A stretch of DNA of 64,000 bases from positions 62,001 through 126,000 of IMG/VR virus record IMGVR_UViG_3300042340_000507. One strand, written 5' to 3'. The notes beneath the pieces were generated by a model. It saw only the letters and a list, made by a program, of their open reading frames with translations, did no database searches and had not been told where the DNA came from. The DNA is from a virus. A program made the position numbers and the translations under genes. This document shows positions 24,115 to 33,075 of this stretch, piece by piece (the stretch's first letter is position 1; each line of letters opens with the position of its first letter).

Positions 24115-24756
24115 TTAAAAATTAATTTTTTTTAAATATCCATTTGGATTAAAAGTGACATTGTAACCATAAAAATCACACCATTTTCTATCTATTTCGA
24201 ATTGTGGATTTTGTGGTAAAAATTCTTCTATCGCTCTAAGAGGACCTCCGTCATAGTTTTTTTCGATGCCCATCCAATTCACAGTTCCGTCTTCAACGAT
24301 CATATAGGAATCTTCGCTGATTAAATCTTTGAATTTATTCATCACAGACAAAACATCGTTATAGTTGTGTGACCCATCTTCAATCAACATAATTTTTTTA
24401 AATGAGGATGCATAATCCAAGTTGTATTCTTGATAACCTCCCAAGAATCTCTGAATTCTTGGATGTCGATTAATCAAACCCCTCTTTTCTTCGGAATTTG
24501 ATAAAAAAGTTTCATCCTGAATATCCACAGTATGAACCATACCTTTACCTATATTATTTAAAATATCACCCAAATACAGACACGATCCTCCATAATTAGT
24601 CCCTATTTCTATTATCAAATCGGGTCTTATTTCATTAATTATCATTTGATACATTACGTAATCAAATGGGGATTTTTCAGTTATAATTCCTCTATATAAA
24701 GTTTTTAGATGTCCATCCATGATACCATCTAAATTTAAGTTGTATGAATTGTTCAT
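24115..24756 (-). CDS. Class I SAM methyltransferase, cephalosporin-hydroxylase-like (CmcI) family
   Basis: The protein has 213 residues. LIIEIGTNYGGSCLYLGDIL is the glycine-rich SAM loop, VHTVDIQDE is motif II, IMLIEDGSHNYNDV and YMIVEDGTVN are the D-G-S-H metal/substrate motifs typical of the CmcI family. In glycan clusters these enzymes often O-methylate sugars. Confidence 0.7.
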   Translation of the reverse strand: MNNSYNLNLDGIMDGHLKTLYRGIITEKSPFDYVMYQMIINEIRPDLIIEIGTNYGGSCLYLGDILNNIGKGMVHTVDIQDETFLSNSEEKRGLINRHPRIQRFLGGYQEYNLDYASSFKKIMLIEDGSHNYNDVLSVMNKFKDLISEDSYMIVEDGTVNWMGIEKNYDGGPLRAIEEFLPQNPQFEIDRKWCDFYGYNVTFNPNGYLKKINF

Positions 24757-24766
24757 TTTTTTTATT

Positions 24767-25171
24767 TTAAAGATCCACTCTCATAGTATTGCACTCCCTG
24801 AAAAATCCACATCTTTCATAGAAATTAATTCTCTCATCGAAACAGGATAGAATAACCTTATAACATCCAAGATCCCTGGCTTTTTCCAAAGCTTTTTGAA
24901 CCAATAAAAAACCAATTTTATTACCTCTAAATTTTTCTTTCACCGCCACATCTTCAATGAATCCTGCTAACCCGCCATTTCGGATTAATTTTCTTTGGAG
25001 ATGGAGTGTAATTGTTCCTATGATTTCTTGTTCTTCAACCGCAACAAAATTGTAATTATTTGTCATCCATTCAGATAAAACGTTTTCTTGTATTTCTGTG
25101 ATGTACCAGGTCTCCTTCAAGATTTCCAGTAATCCAGCTTCATCTCCCTTCTGAAATTCGCGAATGGTCAT
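24767..25171 (-). CDS. GNAT N-acetyltransferase
   Basis: The 134-residue protein has IEDVAVKEKFRGNKIGFLL as motif A (R-G-N-K-I-G acetyl-CoA loop), followed by ALEKARDLGCYKVILSC and a C-terminal FYERCGFFRE (motif B). Being immediately downstream of an aminotransferase in the same operon, it most likely acetylates the amino-sugar made there. Confidence 0.8.
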   Translation of the reverse strand: MTIREFQKGDEAGLLEILKETWYITEIQENVLSEWMTNNYNFVAVEEQEIIGTITLHLQRKLIRNGGLAGFIEDVAVKEKFRGNKIGFLLVQKALEKARDLGCYKVILSCFDERINFYERCGFFRECNTMRVDL

Positions 25172-25176
25172 AAATG

Positions 25177-26337
25177 TTATTTTTGTGATTCGATAACGTT
25201 TTGAATCACAAATTCAATATCATCATCGGTTAAAAATAAATGTAAAGGTAAACTAATAATTTTCTCGCTCAGGTTCAATGAATTCGGATTCAACCCAAAT
25301 TGTGATTTGTACATATCATAATGGGTATTATCACGATAATGAACTCCTGGATATATCCCACGAATATTTAAAAATTCCATAGTTTTGTTTCTTTCTTCCA
25401 CAACAATTTGATACAAATGCCTAGAAGAAAGTTCTGTGTACGGAGAAACTTTAACTGACTGGATGCCTGCAGATTGAAATGACTTTTCATACATTTGGCA
25501 GATTTCTCTTCTTCTGGTGTTATCCTCTTCAAGATATTTCAAACCAACTAAAGCCATCGAAGCCATCATAGAATTACCATGATATTTGAAACCAACATCA
25601 ACGAGATCATATTCCCATTTATAACTTCCTTTGTCGTGTGATCTTTGGTAAGTGTCTTTAGAAATTCCAAGCCAAGATAATTTTCTGGCTAATACGTCAT
25701 AATCTTCATTCTTGAAACAGATCATTCCCGAATCTGCGGTCGGAAGATTTTTGACCGCCTGAAAACTAAAAATAGAAACATCAGCATCTAAACCAACATG
25801 ATCTTTCGAGTAACCAACACCAACCTCTGTTTTGTTTTTTATCCAGGTTCCAGCCATATGTGCGGCATCTAAAATAATTTTAAGGCCTTTGCGTTGGCAA
25901 AAATTTACTATTTCATCGAACCTCCCGGCATTACCCCCAATTCCCACAAATAAAACAGCTTTGGTTTTTTTGGTGATTTTTGATTCTACTGATTTTGGAT
26001 CCAGACATAGAAATTCATCTACGTCTGCAAAGATTGGTCTCAGTCTTTCGTACATTATTGCGTGATTTGAAGACACAAAAGTTAAGGGGGACGTGATAAT
26101 CTCGTCTCCTTCTTTCCATTTATTGGCGTCTTTTAAAATTTTTAAGGCAAGATGCAAACCAGAGGTGTTCGAATTTAGAAAATGCGCATGCTTAAATCCG
26201 GTGTATTTTTTCCATTCTTCTTCAATCTGCTGAGTTTTAAAACCTAAACCTGTCCATCCTATTTCCATACACTCTTGCATATGTTCCCAGATTTCTGATG
26301 TTCTGAACTTAGGTTTGAATAATTGAATATTTTTCAT
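25177..26337 (-). CDS. DegT/DnrJ/EryC1-type PLP sugar aminotransferase
   Basis: The 386-residue protein is full length. HFLNSNTSGLHLAL lies near the phosphate-binding start, EIITSPLTFVSSNHAI and LKIILDAAHMAGT (D binding the pyridine nitrogen) follow, and SIFSFQAVKNLPTADSG carries the PLP lysine. C-terminal LPLHLFLTDDDIEFV is typical. It transfers an amino group to a keto-sugar nucleotide. Glutamate is the usual donor, which is a possible link to the phage glutamine synthetase. Confidence 0.88.
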   Translation of the reverse strand: MKNIQLFKPKFRTSEIWEHMQECMEIGWTGLGFKTQQIEEEWKKYTGFKHAHFLNSNTSGLHLALKILKDANKWKEGDEIITSPLTFVSSNHAIMYERLRPIFADVDEFLCLDPKSVESKITKKTKAVLFVGIGGNAGRFDEIVNFCQRKGLKIILDAAHMAGTWIKNKTEVGVGYSKDHVGLDADVSIFSFQAVKNLPTADSGMICFKNEDYDVLARKLSWLGISKDTYQRSHDKGSYKWEYDLVDVGFKYHGNSMMASMALVGLKYLEEDNTRRREICQMYEKSFQSAGIQSVKVSPYTELSSRHLYQIVVEERNKTMEFLNIRGIYPGVHYRDNTHYDMYKSQFGLNPNSLNLSEKIISLPLHLFLTDDDIEFVIQNVIESQK

Positions 26338-26348
26338 TCTTAAAAAAT

Positions 26349-27119
26349 TTAAAAATTATGAAATTTTTGATTGAAAATCGATTTAATTTCATCTAAATCT
26401 TTTTCTGTTATTTCAGTTTGAGCTTTAGATGACATTGAATCTTCTTTTTTTTCATAAACAAATGATGGATAATCAAGATATCCTATTCTACCGCGAAGAG
26501 ATAATTCAAAATTGGTAGCCCAATCTATGAAATGCTTATTTTTAACATAACTTAAATCAATGTCAGTGAAATTTCTAAAAAATCTTGATGATGAGTAGCA
26601 CAAGTTACTATGATGTAAAAGTTTTTTGTCAATTTCTCCGTCACTAATTGGATGTAAAACGGAGTTATACTCTGTCATAGCAGCAATCCAAAAGCTCCCA
26701 TCCGCCGAGGGAACCAATTTTCTTCCTTCACTAATCAAATATCCAGTGCTAACGAGAGAAAAATCAGGATTATTTTCTAAAAAATCAAATTGTTTTTTTA
26801 GTTTATATGGATCTATCCAATAATCATCTGGGTCTATATAAGCAACATAAGAAGTTGAACAATTTTTGAGAAGAAAAATAACGGTTTCTATAAATCCTTT
26901 GTTTTCTTTATTGGAAAATATCGAAATTTTAAAATTTTCGTTTTCAAAATTTTTTAATCTGTGTAAAATAGCCAGACTTTGATCTGTAGAACAGTCATCG
27001 CAGGCTATAAAATGAATATTGCAGTCGATTTTTTGCACGTAAACGGAAAAAAAAGCACGATCTAAAAAATAAGCATAATTGTAGACCGGCATTATAACAC
27101 TTATTTCTTTTCTTTTCAT
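26349..27119 (-). CDS. Family 2 glycosyltransferase, copy A
   Basis: The 256-residue protein starts MKRKEISVIMPVYNYAYFL; CDDCSTDQS and YIDPDDYWIDPYKLKKQFDF give the GT2 DDxS and DXD motifs. Closely related to the gene at 31818-32603, with the same YWIDPYKLxKQFDFLExNP segment, so the two are a duplicated pair. It transfers sugars onto a glycan. Confidence 0.85.
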   Translation of the reverse strand: MKRKEISVIMPVYNYAYFLDRAFFSVYVQKIDCNIHFIACDDCSTDQSLAILHRLKNFENENFKISIFSNKENKGFIETVIFLLKNCSTSYVAYIDPDDYWIDPYKLKKQFDFLENNPDFSLVSTGYLISEGRKLVPSADGSFWIAAMTEYNSVLHPISDGEIDKKLLHHSNLCYSSSRFFRNFTDIDLSYVKNKHFIDWATNFELSLRGRIGYLDYPSFVYEKKEDSMSSKAQTEITEKDLDEIKSIFNQKFHNF

Positions 27120-28237
27120 TCGATTTTATAGTAATTTTTTACCAAAGCATATTTAGACAAGTTTTCTCTTTTAATTTTTATAGAATCTGTGAATTGACAT
27201 GTTTCATCTTCTATATTATGTAATTTTTTTGTGAAAACTACAGAGTCCCCATCTACAAACAAATCATTCAATTTTTCTTTGTACCACCCTCCCTTTCCTA
27301 GAATTATTTCGCGATGGAAAATTTCTTCTGAATTTTCAGTAATAATCTTAATGGAGAAGCTGACTTCATTACAAGGGCAACCTGGTTCAACATTTAAAAG
27401 TAAATAACAATCCGATAGATCTTCCTTCCAGAATAGTGAAGAAGTTGTGGTGAAATGTAAAGCGCTTGGCCCAGGTTTTATGATCGAACTTACTGTATTC
27501 CAATTTCCGAATCCGAAAAATTTATCCATCTCGGAATGTTCATCAACTAGATTATTATCCCCGCCAAAAAGTTTTAGCATCACATCTTCAAGACCACAAT
27601 TGGGAAAAATCTTTTGAAAATTGGAATTATCCGAAAAATCGAGATTTGGAATTTTTTGAATCAAACTTTCGTCCAAAGTAAACCCAAAAAGGTGTGGGCA
27701 ATACCAGCTACTAAAATTTGGATTATTTTTTATAAAGTAATTTTTGTGCTCCCCTAAATTCGAAAAAATTTCAGAGAATTTTTGTTGAATATTATCCGGA
27801 CATTTGAAATCTCCAACAAAATAAAAGGCAAATTCATATCCCTTTGACCACAAAAATTTAATCGAATTAACAAATTGGGAGACAATGGAAACCGACCAAC
27901 CGGTAACAACCAAATGGTCTCTAAACATTTCATTTCCTATTTGAATGTATTTCAGGTAAACTGGATTTTGTATTCCCTCTAGATTGTAATTTAGAATGTC
28001 TGAATCAAGGAAATGATAATTGTTTTTCCTTTCAAAAATAAAATAAGTAGTGTTTTCAATAATCTCGGGAGTACATGGATGGTGGCTAGTTAAAAGAACG
28101 TCTATCTCATTTTGTTGAAAAATTTTTAGATTGGCCAGAAGAATTTCTTGTTCCTCCGTGGTTTGGGGATATGCATCTATGATGACACAGAACTTTTTAT
28201 CTGATATTTTTTCTCCTATTAAATTATCAGAATTCAT
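27116..28237 (-). CDS. Glycosyltransferase-like protein, SH-family copy B
   Basis: The 373-residue protein has CVIIDAYPQTTEEQEILL, then LLTSHHPCTPEIIENTTYF, like the opening of the proteins at 23181 and 33317. FAFYFVGDFKCPDN is a candidate metal site. The C-terminal 100 residues are beta-rich (LLNVEPGCPCNEVSFSIKII), a possible carbohydrate-binding domain. It overlaps the GT2 gene by 4 bases. Confidence 0.5.
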   Translation of the reverse strand: MNSDNLIGEKISDKKFCVIIDAYPQTTEEQEILLANLKIFQQNEIDVLLTSHHPCTPEIIENTTYFIFERKNNYHFLDSDILNYNLEGIQNPVYLKYIQIGNEMFRDHLVVTGWSVSIVSQFVNSIKFLWSKGYEFAFYFVGDFKCPDNIQQKFSEIFSNLGEHKNYFIKNNPNFSSWYCPHLFGFTLDESLIQKIPNLDFSDNSNFQKIFPNCGLEDVMLKLFGGDNNLVDEHSEMDKFFGFGNWNTVSSIIKPGPSALHFTTTSSLFWKEDLSDCYLLLNVEPGCPCNEVSFSIKIITENSEEIFHREIILGKGGWYKEKLNDLFVDGDSVVFTKKLHNIEDETCQFTDSIKIKRENLSKYALVKNYYKIE

Positions 28238-28238
28238 G

Positions 28239-29165
28239 CTAAGACAAGATCTTTTTATTCTGCCAAGCCCAGATCATATTTCCAGTGTGGTGTGTTTGAA
28301 ATCCATTTTCTGAAAAGATAAGCAATAATTGATCCGGAGGATGAATATGATATTCCAAAACTATCTTTGGTATAGACTTTAAAAATTCAGAGCTCATGTT
28401 TGGAAAAATTTCCCATTCACCTCCCTCGCAGTCTATTTTTAAATCTATTTTTACCTCATTTTCTTTTGCCCATTCTTCCAGGACAACTCCTTGACAAAAA
28501 ACACTTTCATCGGTGTGATCGAACGAAACAGAAACTGAATTCAAAACACTTGACTCATGAATATTTAGTTTCAAATCCTTTTTTTCCGACCACACAGCTA
28601 AATTGTGGACATGAATTGGCAAATCACCGAAGTTTGTTTGAATAAAACTTGATAGCTTGGGGTCTGGTTCAAACGAGTGAACTTGTGCAGCTCCTTTTGT
28701 AATCGAAAAAAAGGAAAAGAAACCGATGTTTGCCCCAATATCAACAACAACATCTCCAGGTTCCACTTTACAATGTTCGTGGTTGTATTCCCCACTTAAA
28801 AAAATCTCCCAAAGTACAAGCCCTGTTACTAAGTCTTTTTTTGAAAGATTACTTCCTATATTTTTCAACCTGTTCTTTGGGTCCAAATTTCTTATATCAT
28901 GCCTAAAAGTATCTGAGTAATCACAAACTTCGAGTAGGATTTCTCCAGTTTGCAAATCCTCTACTACAAAAGTGATAAATTTTGTGATTCTACCGCTATA
29001 TGCTACCCAGTATGAACATTTGGGAAAAACATTAATTATGTCACCCCAATAACACAATCTTGTGTGAGAATCTATAAACTTAATTACAATTTCCCTTTCC
29101 TCGTCAAAATGACTGGTAAAGTCTATCCCGTTTCTATCCGGTAAAATGTGATTTAGAGAGATCAT
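28239..29165 (-). CDS. FkbM-type methyltransferase
   Basis: The protein has 308 residues. From about residue 130, GDVVVDIGANIGFFSFFS is the SAM loop, VHSFEPDPKL is motif II and KIDCEGGEWEIFPNM is the FkbM D-C-E-G-x-E motif. The N-terminal 120 residues are a separate beta-rich domain (YWVAYSGRITKFITFVVED). It most likely O-methylates a sugar. Confidence 0.8.
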   Translation of the reverse strand: MISLNHILPDRNGIDFTSHFDEEREIVIKFIDSHTRLCYWGDIINVFPKCSYWVAYSGRITKFITFVVEDLQTGEILLEVCDYSDTFRHDIRNLDPKNRLKNIGSNLSKKDLVTGLVLWEIFLSGEYNHEHCKVEPGDVVVDIGANIGFFSFFSITKGAAQVHSFEPDPKLSSFIQTNFGDLPIHVHNLAVWSEKKDLKLNIHESSVLNSVSVSFDHTDESVFCQGVVLEEWAKENEVKIDLKIDCEGGEWEIFPNMSSEFLKSIPKIVLEYHIHPPDQLLLIFSENGFQTHHTGNMIWAWQNKKILS

Positions 29166-29172
29166 AATTTTT

Positions 29173-29949
29173 TTATTTATTATTTTGTCTTAGAACTTCT
29201 TTCTCCTTATTGAAACAATGCAAAGAAGTGATGTGCATGGTAAAAAATCCAGGTTTAACCTCGCCCCAGGATTCGGGATTTCTTTCCCTCAATTTTTCTA
29301 GAACCCAAAAAACTTTCCGACAAGCCATATAGATATCGTCTCTAAAGTGGCGGAGATAGTCACAGGACCTGATGTAATACACGATGTGTAGATAATCCGC
29401 TCTTCTCATAAAATGATAGCCGATTGTACAAGGAACTCGTTCCCCGTGGACAGATCCAGTGTCTTCCGGGAACCACAGGGGCAGAAAAGCCTGTCTAGTG
29501 AAAGGTTCTCTTGCCAACAAATCAATCACATCACCAAAGTCACCGTAGTTGTACCTAATGCCAAACATGGTCGAATTGGGTTCTTCTGATGCAAATTTAG
29601 GCCAGAGTCTTTCTGGATAAGTGTGAGAAAATTTCTCCTCTGTTTTGAATTGGGAATTCTTCTTTTGGTTGAAAGGCCACCATTCGTTAGAAGGAGGTGG
29701 ATTCAGCGGCTGGCCCCCGATTCTTTCTTCAAAATGATCGTCCGCCCAGGGAAGATTAGGTCTGACCTCATCACGTAGTTCTTCGAGTGTGTGGGGGACA
29801 AACATAGAGAAAGAAGTATTTAAGGTTTCCCACATGTCGTCAGGGGAAGGTATACCCTGCCATCTCTCGGTCTGTACGACATATCCGTGATCGATCAATT
29901 TTTCCTTAGCCCACTTGATGGCTTGTGAGGGCTTTTGAAATGTTTTCAA
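29173..29949 (-). CDS. Thymidylate-synthase-fold protein, divergent (dNMP hydroxymethylase-like?)
   Basis: The 258-residue protein starts MKTFQKPSQAIKWAKEKL. The C-terminal half contains GERVPCTIGYHFMRRADYL followed by YIRSCDYLRHFRDDIYMAC. The P-C-T/H...F...L-x-h...RS-x-D...D-I order is that of thymidylate synthase and T4 dCMP hydroxymethylase, with the nucleophile Cys in P-C-T. The N-terminus lacks the usual folate/dUMP arginine region that I could recognise. It may hydroxymethylate or methylate a pyrimidine nucleotide, giving a modified DNA base that the neighbouring glycosyltransferases could decorate. Confidence 0.55.
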   Translation of the reverse strand: MKTFQKPSQAIKWAKEKLIDHGYVVQTERWQGIPSPDDMWETLNTSFSMFVPHTLEELRDEVRPNLPWADDHFEERIGGQPLNPPPSNEWWPFNQKKNSQFKTEEKFSHTYPERLWPKFASEEPNSTMFGIRYNYGDFGDVIDLLAREPFTRQAFLPLWFPEDTGSVHGERVPCTIGYHFMRRADYLHIVYYIRSCDYLRHFRDDIYMACRKVFWVLEKLRERNPESWGEVKPGFFTMHITSLHCFNKEKEVLRQNNK

Positions 29950-30009
29950 TGGGATGAATTTTCAAATTATACGGCCTAATCTGAATTAGTTTTCGATGGA
30001 TTTTAAGTT

Positions 30010-30642
30010 TCAATCTAAAATCCAGGAAGATATTTTTTCAGGGGAAATTAAATTCAAATCTCTGGTTCTATTTTGCTGGAAAATTTTATACTCAAAATAT
30101 GGGTTATCGAAAGGAACGAGCTCTTGGCTTTCCCTTTTGATCAGTCCAACACCTTCGTCGGTATTAACAGTACAAATATTCAGATCTGGCCTGGTTGCCT
30201 TTAACTTATAGATAGTTTTCCAAACTGTTCCATTCCATGCTACTCCAAGATAATCTTCGATGACCCGAATGTAATTTACTTCATACATAAAAGGATCACA
30301 ATCATGAAGAACTATAACTCCCTCTTCTGTCAAGTGATTCAAAGAATTTAAGATGTCTTTTTCTACCTGGTAAGAAAGGTGTAATCCGTCGATAAAAATA
30401 AGATCCCACTCATAATCAGGAGGTAAATCCAACAGATTATTTTCTAGCCTGGAAAAAAATTCATCAGAGGTAAACGGATACTTGACCGGATTTTCAGGAT
30501 TTTCTAGACCTGGATCGACCCCAGATTTCTCTTCGCATTGAATTAAATCGTAACAATCCTCAGGCCATCTTACTCCTATCTCCAAGTAGGTGCTAAATTT
30601 TTTGGTACTGATAATCTGATTGATCACTTCTGATCTATGCAT
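30010..30642 (-). CDS. Class I SAM methyltransferase (Methyltransf_24-like)
   Basis: The protein has 210 residues. FSTYLEIGVRWPE is the SAM loop region, DLIFIDGLHLSYQVEKDI the D-G-x-H motif and EEGVIVLHDCDPF the following strand. This is a common family in glycan clusters. It stands 60 bases from the thymidylate-synthase-like gene. Confidence 0.65.
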   Translation of the reverse strand: MHRSEVINQIISTKKFSTYLEIGVRWPEDCYDLIQCEEKSGVDPGLENPENPVKYPFTSDEFFSRLENNLLDLPPDYEWDLIFIDGLHLSYQVEKDILNSLNHLTEEGVIVLHDCDPFMYEVNYIRVIEDYLGVAWNGTVWKTIYKLKATRPDLNICTVNTDEGVGLIKRESQELVPFDNPYFEYKIFQQNRTRDLNLISPEKISSWILD

Positions 30643-30664
30643 AAGTTCAAATTTGTAAATTAAT

Positions 30665-30691
30665 CACAAAAAACCCAGCCGAAGCTGGGTT
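30665..30691 (-). terminator. Rho-independent terminator after the small lipoprotein gene
   Basis: Minus strand: AACCCAGC-TTCG-GCTGGGTT followed by TTTTG. A perfect 8-bp stem capped by a stable TTCG loop lies 15 bases past the lipoprotein stop codon. Confidence 0.85.
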
Positions 30692-30705
30692 GAAGAGAAG
30701 AAATC

Positions 30706-30867
30706 TTATTGAGCTGAAACTGTATCAACAGGGGCGGTAGCTTCTGTTGTAGTGTCAACTGGAGTGGTTTCTTCAACTACTGCCGGTTCATCAGTTGTAG
30801 TTTCTACTACAGGACCGCAGGAGCTTAGGATGGAAATGAGAGCGAGCGTAAGCAGGGATTTTGTCAT
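30706..30867 (-). CDS. 53-residue lipoprotein
   Basis: ATG at 30867, TAA at 30706. The product starts MTKSLLTLALISILSSCG: a short signal with lipobox LSSC, mature end at Cys17. The rest is a Thr/Glu/Val/Pro repeat (VVETTTDEPAVVEETTP) with an unstructured look. A late-like AATATATA element and a strong terminator flank it, which makes it a one-gene unit. Entericidin-size lipoproteins of this type can affect the outer membrane; a lysis role (o-spanin-like) is possible but not shown. Confidence 0.65.
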   Translation of the reverse strand: MTKSLLTLALISILSSCGPVVETTTDEPAVVEETTPVDTTTEATAPVDTVSAQ

Positions 30868-30898
30868 TGTTTTTTTTGTTTTTTGTTTTAACTTTCTT

Positions 30899-30906
30899 TA
30901 TATATT
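30899..30906 (-). promoter_or_regulatory. T4-late-like promoter element (AATATATA)
   Basis: Minus strand CAATATATAAAG, 31 bases before the lipoprotein ATG at 30867. It fits the repeated [GA]ATATATA element. Confidence 0.4.
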
Positions 30907-30932
30907 GAATCACCAACAAGGTTTCAAATTTT

Positions 30933-31520
30933 TTAATTTGCTATTTGAAATTTTTTAGGATCTGTAAAGGCCGGCTTACGATTTGGAAAATAATAAGTTA
31001 TTTTTTCTTTCTTGTCGATGGTTAGGATTTTCCAAAAACCAGTTGGAACTGTTGCTCCCGTACTTAATTTTTCAGGAGACCCTGAAAAATCTAGTTTAAT
31101 GAGAACGTCGACCTGATGAAATTCTGCTACCAATTGTCTCTCTTTGGCCTCTAAAATTCTCCAAACCCCCCGATTTAAATCTTGGTGTTGGAGAGCACAG
31201 TTGAGGTAGGAGAAAGTTCTTACTAGTGACTCCTTAGAACAACTGAAAGTAGCCGCCGGGGCTAGGTGCCCTTTGTCCCAGATATTCTTTTCGTAATCCG
31301 CATGATCAGAGGTAATGATGGAATCAACCCGGTAAAAATCCAATCCTTGTCTGCTCTCCTTTGCCGCAGTACATCTGACCGAGTATGATAATTCTAGAGG
31401 TTGCTGATATATTTCAGAGTAAACGAGAGAGTATTCCCCCGCATTAACCGCTACAGATGCTCTTTGTGAATATGTACAAAAAGGAAAAAAAAGGACAAAA
31501 AGTAAAATTCTTGATAGCAT
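30933..31520 (-). CDS. Secreted DNA/RNA non-specific endonuclease (NUC family)
   Basis: The 195-residue protein has a signal peptide (MLSRILLFVLFFPFCTYSQ). IWDKGHLAPAATF contains the K-G-H-L-A-P catalytic His motif (normally DRGH) and NCALQHQDLNRGVWRILE the metal-binding Asn plus the LNRGxWxxLE signature. It would degrade DNA and RNA in the periplasm or outside. In an infected cell it could recycle host DNA released at lysis or block incoming phage DNA (inference). Confidence 0.85.
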   Translation of the reverse strand: MLSRILLFVLFFPFCTYSQRASVAVNAGEYSLVYSEIYQQPLELSYSVRCTAAKESRQGLDFYRVDSIITSDHADYEKNIWDKGHLAPAATFSCSKESLVRTFSYLNCALQHQDLNRGVWRILEAKERQLVAEFHQVDVLIKLDFSGSPEKLSTGATVPTGFWKILTIDKKEKITYYFPNRKPAFTDPKKFQIAN

Positions 31521-31536
31521 TGGATATTTTTTCCTT

Positions 31537-31544
31537 TATATATC
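31537..31544 (-). promoter_or_regulatory. T4-late-like promoter element GATATATA
   Basis: Minus strand TTGGATATATAAAGG, 16 bases upstream of the nuclease start at 31520. Confidence 0.5.
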
Positions 31545-31563
31545 CAATCTGGGTGTCGTGAAC

Positions 31564-31812
31564 CTATCTAGAGGCTAAAGATTCGTACTCTTGCTCCAAG
31601 AAAGACATCTCAATCTCGGCGGATCTCTGATCCAAGCCCATTTCAGCCATAATTAAATTTACCCCAAAATCAGTCCATTCTTTTTTAACCGAGCCTTTTA
31701 AGGGATGGTTCAGCACCCAGAGGTGATCTTTCTTAATTTGCTCATCGTGTAATCCAGTGTAAAGCTGATGCCTTTTTTTGAGAGAATTAATAATGTGATT
31801 TTTCGTCTCCAT
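31564..31812 (-). CDS. Hypothetical helical protein
   Basis: The 82-residue protein starts METKNHIINSLKKRHQ and is mostly helical and charged, ending in EMSFLEQEYESLASR. No family. Starts 5 bases after the GT2 gene. Confidence 0.45.
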   Translation of the reverse strand: METKNHIINSLKKRHQLYTGLHDEQIKKDHLWVLNHPLKGSVKKEWTDFGVNLIMAEMGLDQRSAEIEMSFLEQEYESLASR

Positions 31813-31817
31813 TGATT

Positions 31818-32603
31818 CTATTGTTTATTCTGATTTTTCTGAAATTCTTCTTTTCTCCTGGTAAAAATCAGGGACTTTTGATCAAGCCATTCTTTTTCAC
31901 TTGTTTCATCCACTTTTTCTATTTCTTTAGGATGAGTTAAAGAATTCGAATGTTTCCTATAAATGTAGCTAGGGTAATGATCGTAGTTAATCTTACCCCT
32001 TAAGCTTAATTCATAATTCATGGGCCAATCTGAATACGGAAATTCGAAAAAGTAAGGCTGAAAAAGATCCTCATAATTTCTAAAAAAACGGGAGGATGCA
32101 TATACACAGTTCCTGCCGGTAGAAATAAATTCAGGGGAGGTGAAATTTTTATCCATAAATTCTTCGGGAACTCCAAAAAATAAATCTCCTTCTGGATGTG
32201 GACAAAATCCATACTCTCCTTCTAAAGTTAAATAACCGGTAGAAGACGCGGAAAATTCTGGATTACTCTCAAGAAAATCAAATTGTTTCTGTAATTTATA
32301 AGGATCTATCCAATAGTCATCACCATCAAGATAGGCTATATAATTTCCTTTAGCTTTAGAAAGTAATCTTTTAACTGTTTCTACTTCTCCCTTATTTTCT
32401 GTGTTGATAAAAAAGTCGAATTTGTCCTGCCCGTAAAATTTTTTGAACCGTGTTAAAATACCAGCGCTCTGATCTTGAGAAGAATCATCCCCCACTAATA
32501 CTTGCACGTCGAAATTGGTGATCTGCGAAAAAACGGAAAAAAGAGTCGTATCAAGAAATTCAGAGAAGTTGTAATTTGGAATTATGACGGTAACGGAGCT
32601 CAT
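31818..32603 (-). CDS. Family 2 glycosyltransferase, copy B
   Basis: The 261-residue paralogue of the gene at 26349 begins SSVTVIIPNYNFSEFLD, with VGDDSSQDQSAGIL and YLDGDDYWIDPYKLQKQFDF as donor and metal motifs. Full length. Confidence 0.85.
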   Translation of the reverse strand: MSSVTVIIPNYNFSEFLDTTLFSVFSQITNFDVQVLVGDDSSQDQSAGILTRFKKFYGQDKFDFFINTENKGEVETVKRLLSKAKGNYIAYLDGDDYWIDPYKLQKQFDFLESNPEFSASSTGYLTLEGEYGFCPHPEGDLFFGVPEEFMDKNFTSPEFISTGRNCVYASSRFFRNYEDLFQPYFFEFPYSDWPMNYELSLRGKINYDHYPSYIYRKHSNSLTHPKEIEKVDETSEKEWLDQKSLIFTRRKEEFQKNQNKQ

Positions 32604-32620
32604 TTTTCTCTACTCAATTT

Positions 32621-33007
32621 CTATTTTTGTGAATCACCTTTCCAAACACGATAAGAATCCTCGTCAAAGTGTTGGGTGGAAACCTCGAAGATTATCCCAT
32701 CCGTTATTGCTTCCAGTTGATGTGGTTGGCCGGGCATTTGTCTGACCGAATCACCTTCTATTAAATTTTTTTCAACCACTTCTGCGTTGCGGGTGTCTAT
32801 ATACCGATAAATAAAAGTGCCTTCCTTTACGTACCAAGTTTCATCTTTGATCAAATGATAGTGCATTGAAAATTTGGCTCCTCCCTTAAAACATAGAAGT
32901 TTTCCACAATACAGTTCGTTATTTTCGAAGACAACCTCATGACCCCATCCTTTAGGGATGTTGCACTCATCGCAGGAGGGTACATGATATATAATAGGTG
33001 GTTCCAA
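32621..33007 (-). CDS. Cupin-fold sugar-processing protein
   Basis: The 128-residue protein has KFSMHYHLIKDETWYVKEG (H-x-H...E metal-type motif) and QMPGQPHQLEAITDG as the two conserved cupin boxes, like mannose-6-phosphate isomerase type II or WxcM-like epimerase domains. The start appears to be TTG at 33007; no in-frame ATG precedes the conserved core. Confidence 0.7.
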   Translation of the reverse strand: MEPPIIYHVPSCDECNIPKGWGHEVVFENNELYCGKLLCFKGGAKFSMHYHLIKDETWYVKEGTFIYRYIDTRNAEVVEKNLIEGDSVRQMPGQPHQLEAITDGIIFEVSTQHFDEDSYRVWKGDSQK

Positions 33008-33075
33008 GAGATTTGTCAGTCAAATTAAATATGGACCTTTTATGAAAAAGAAAGAAATGATTTCGAATTATTTCT

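Noticed and set aside
30752-30958. Plus-strand frame opposite the small lipoprotein
   Set aside because: The minus-strand lipoprotein has lipobox, promoter and terminator; the plus frame is Val/Thr/Ser-biased by reflection.
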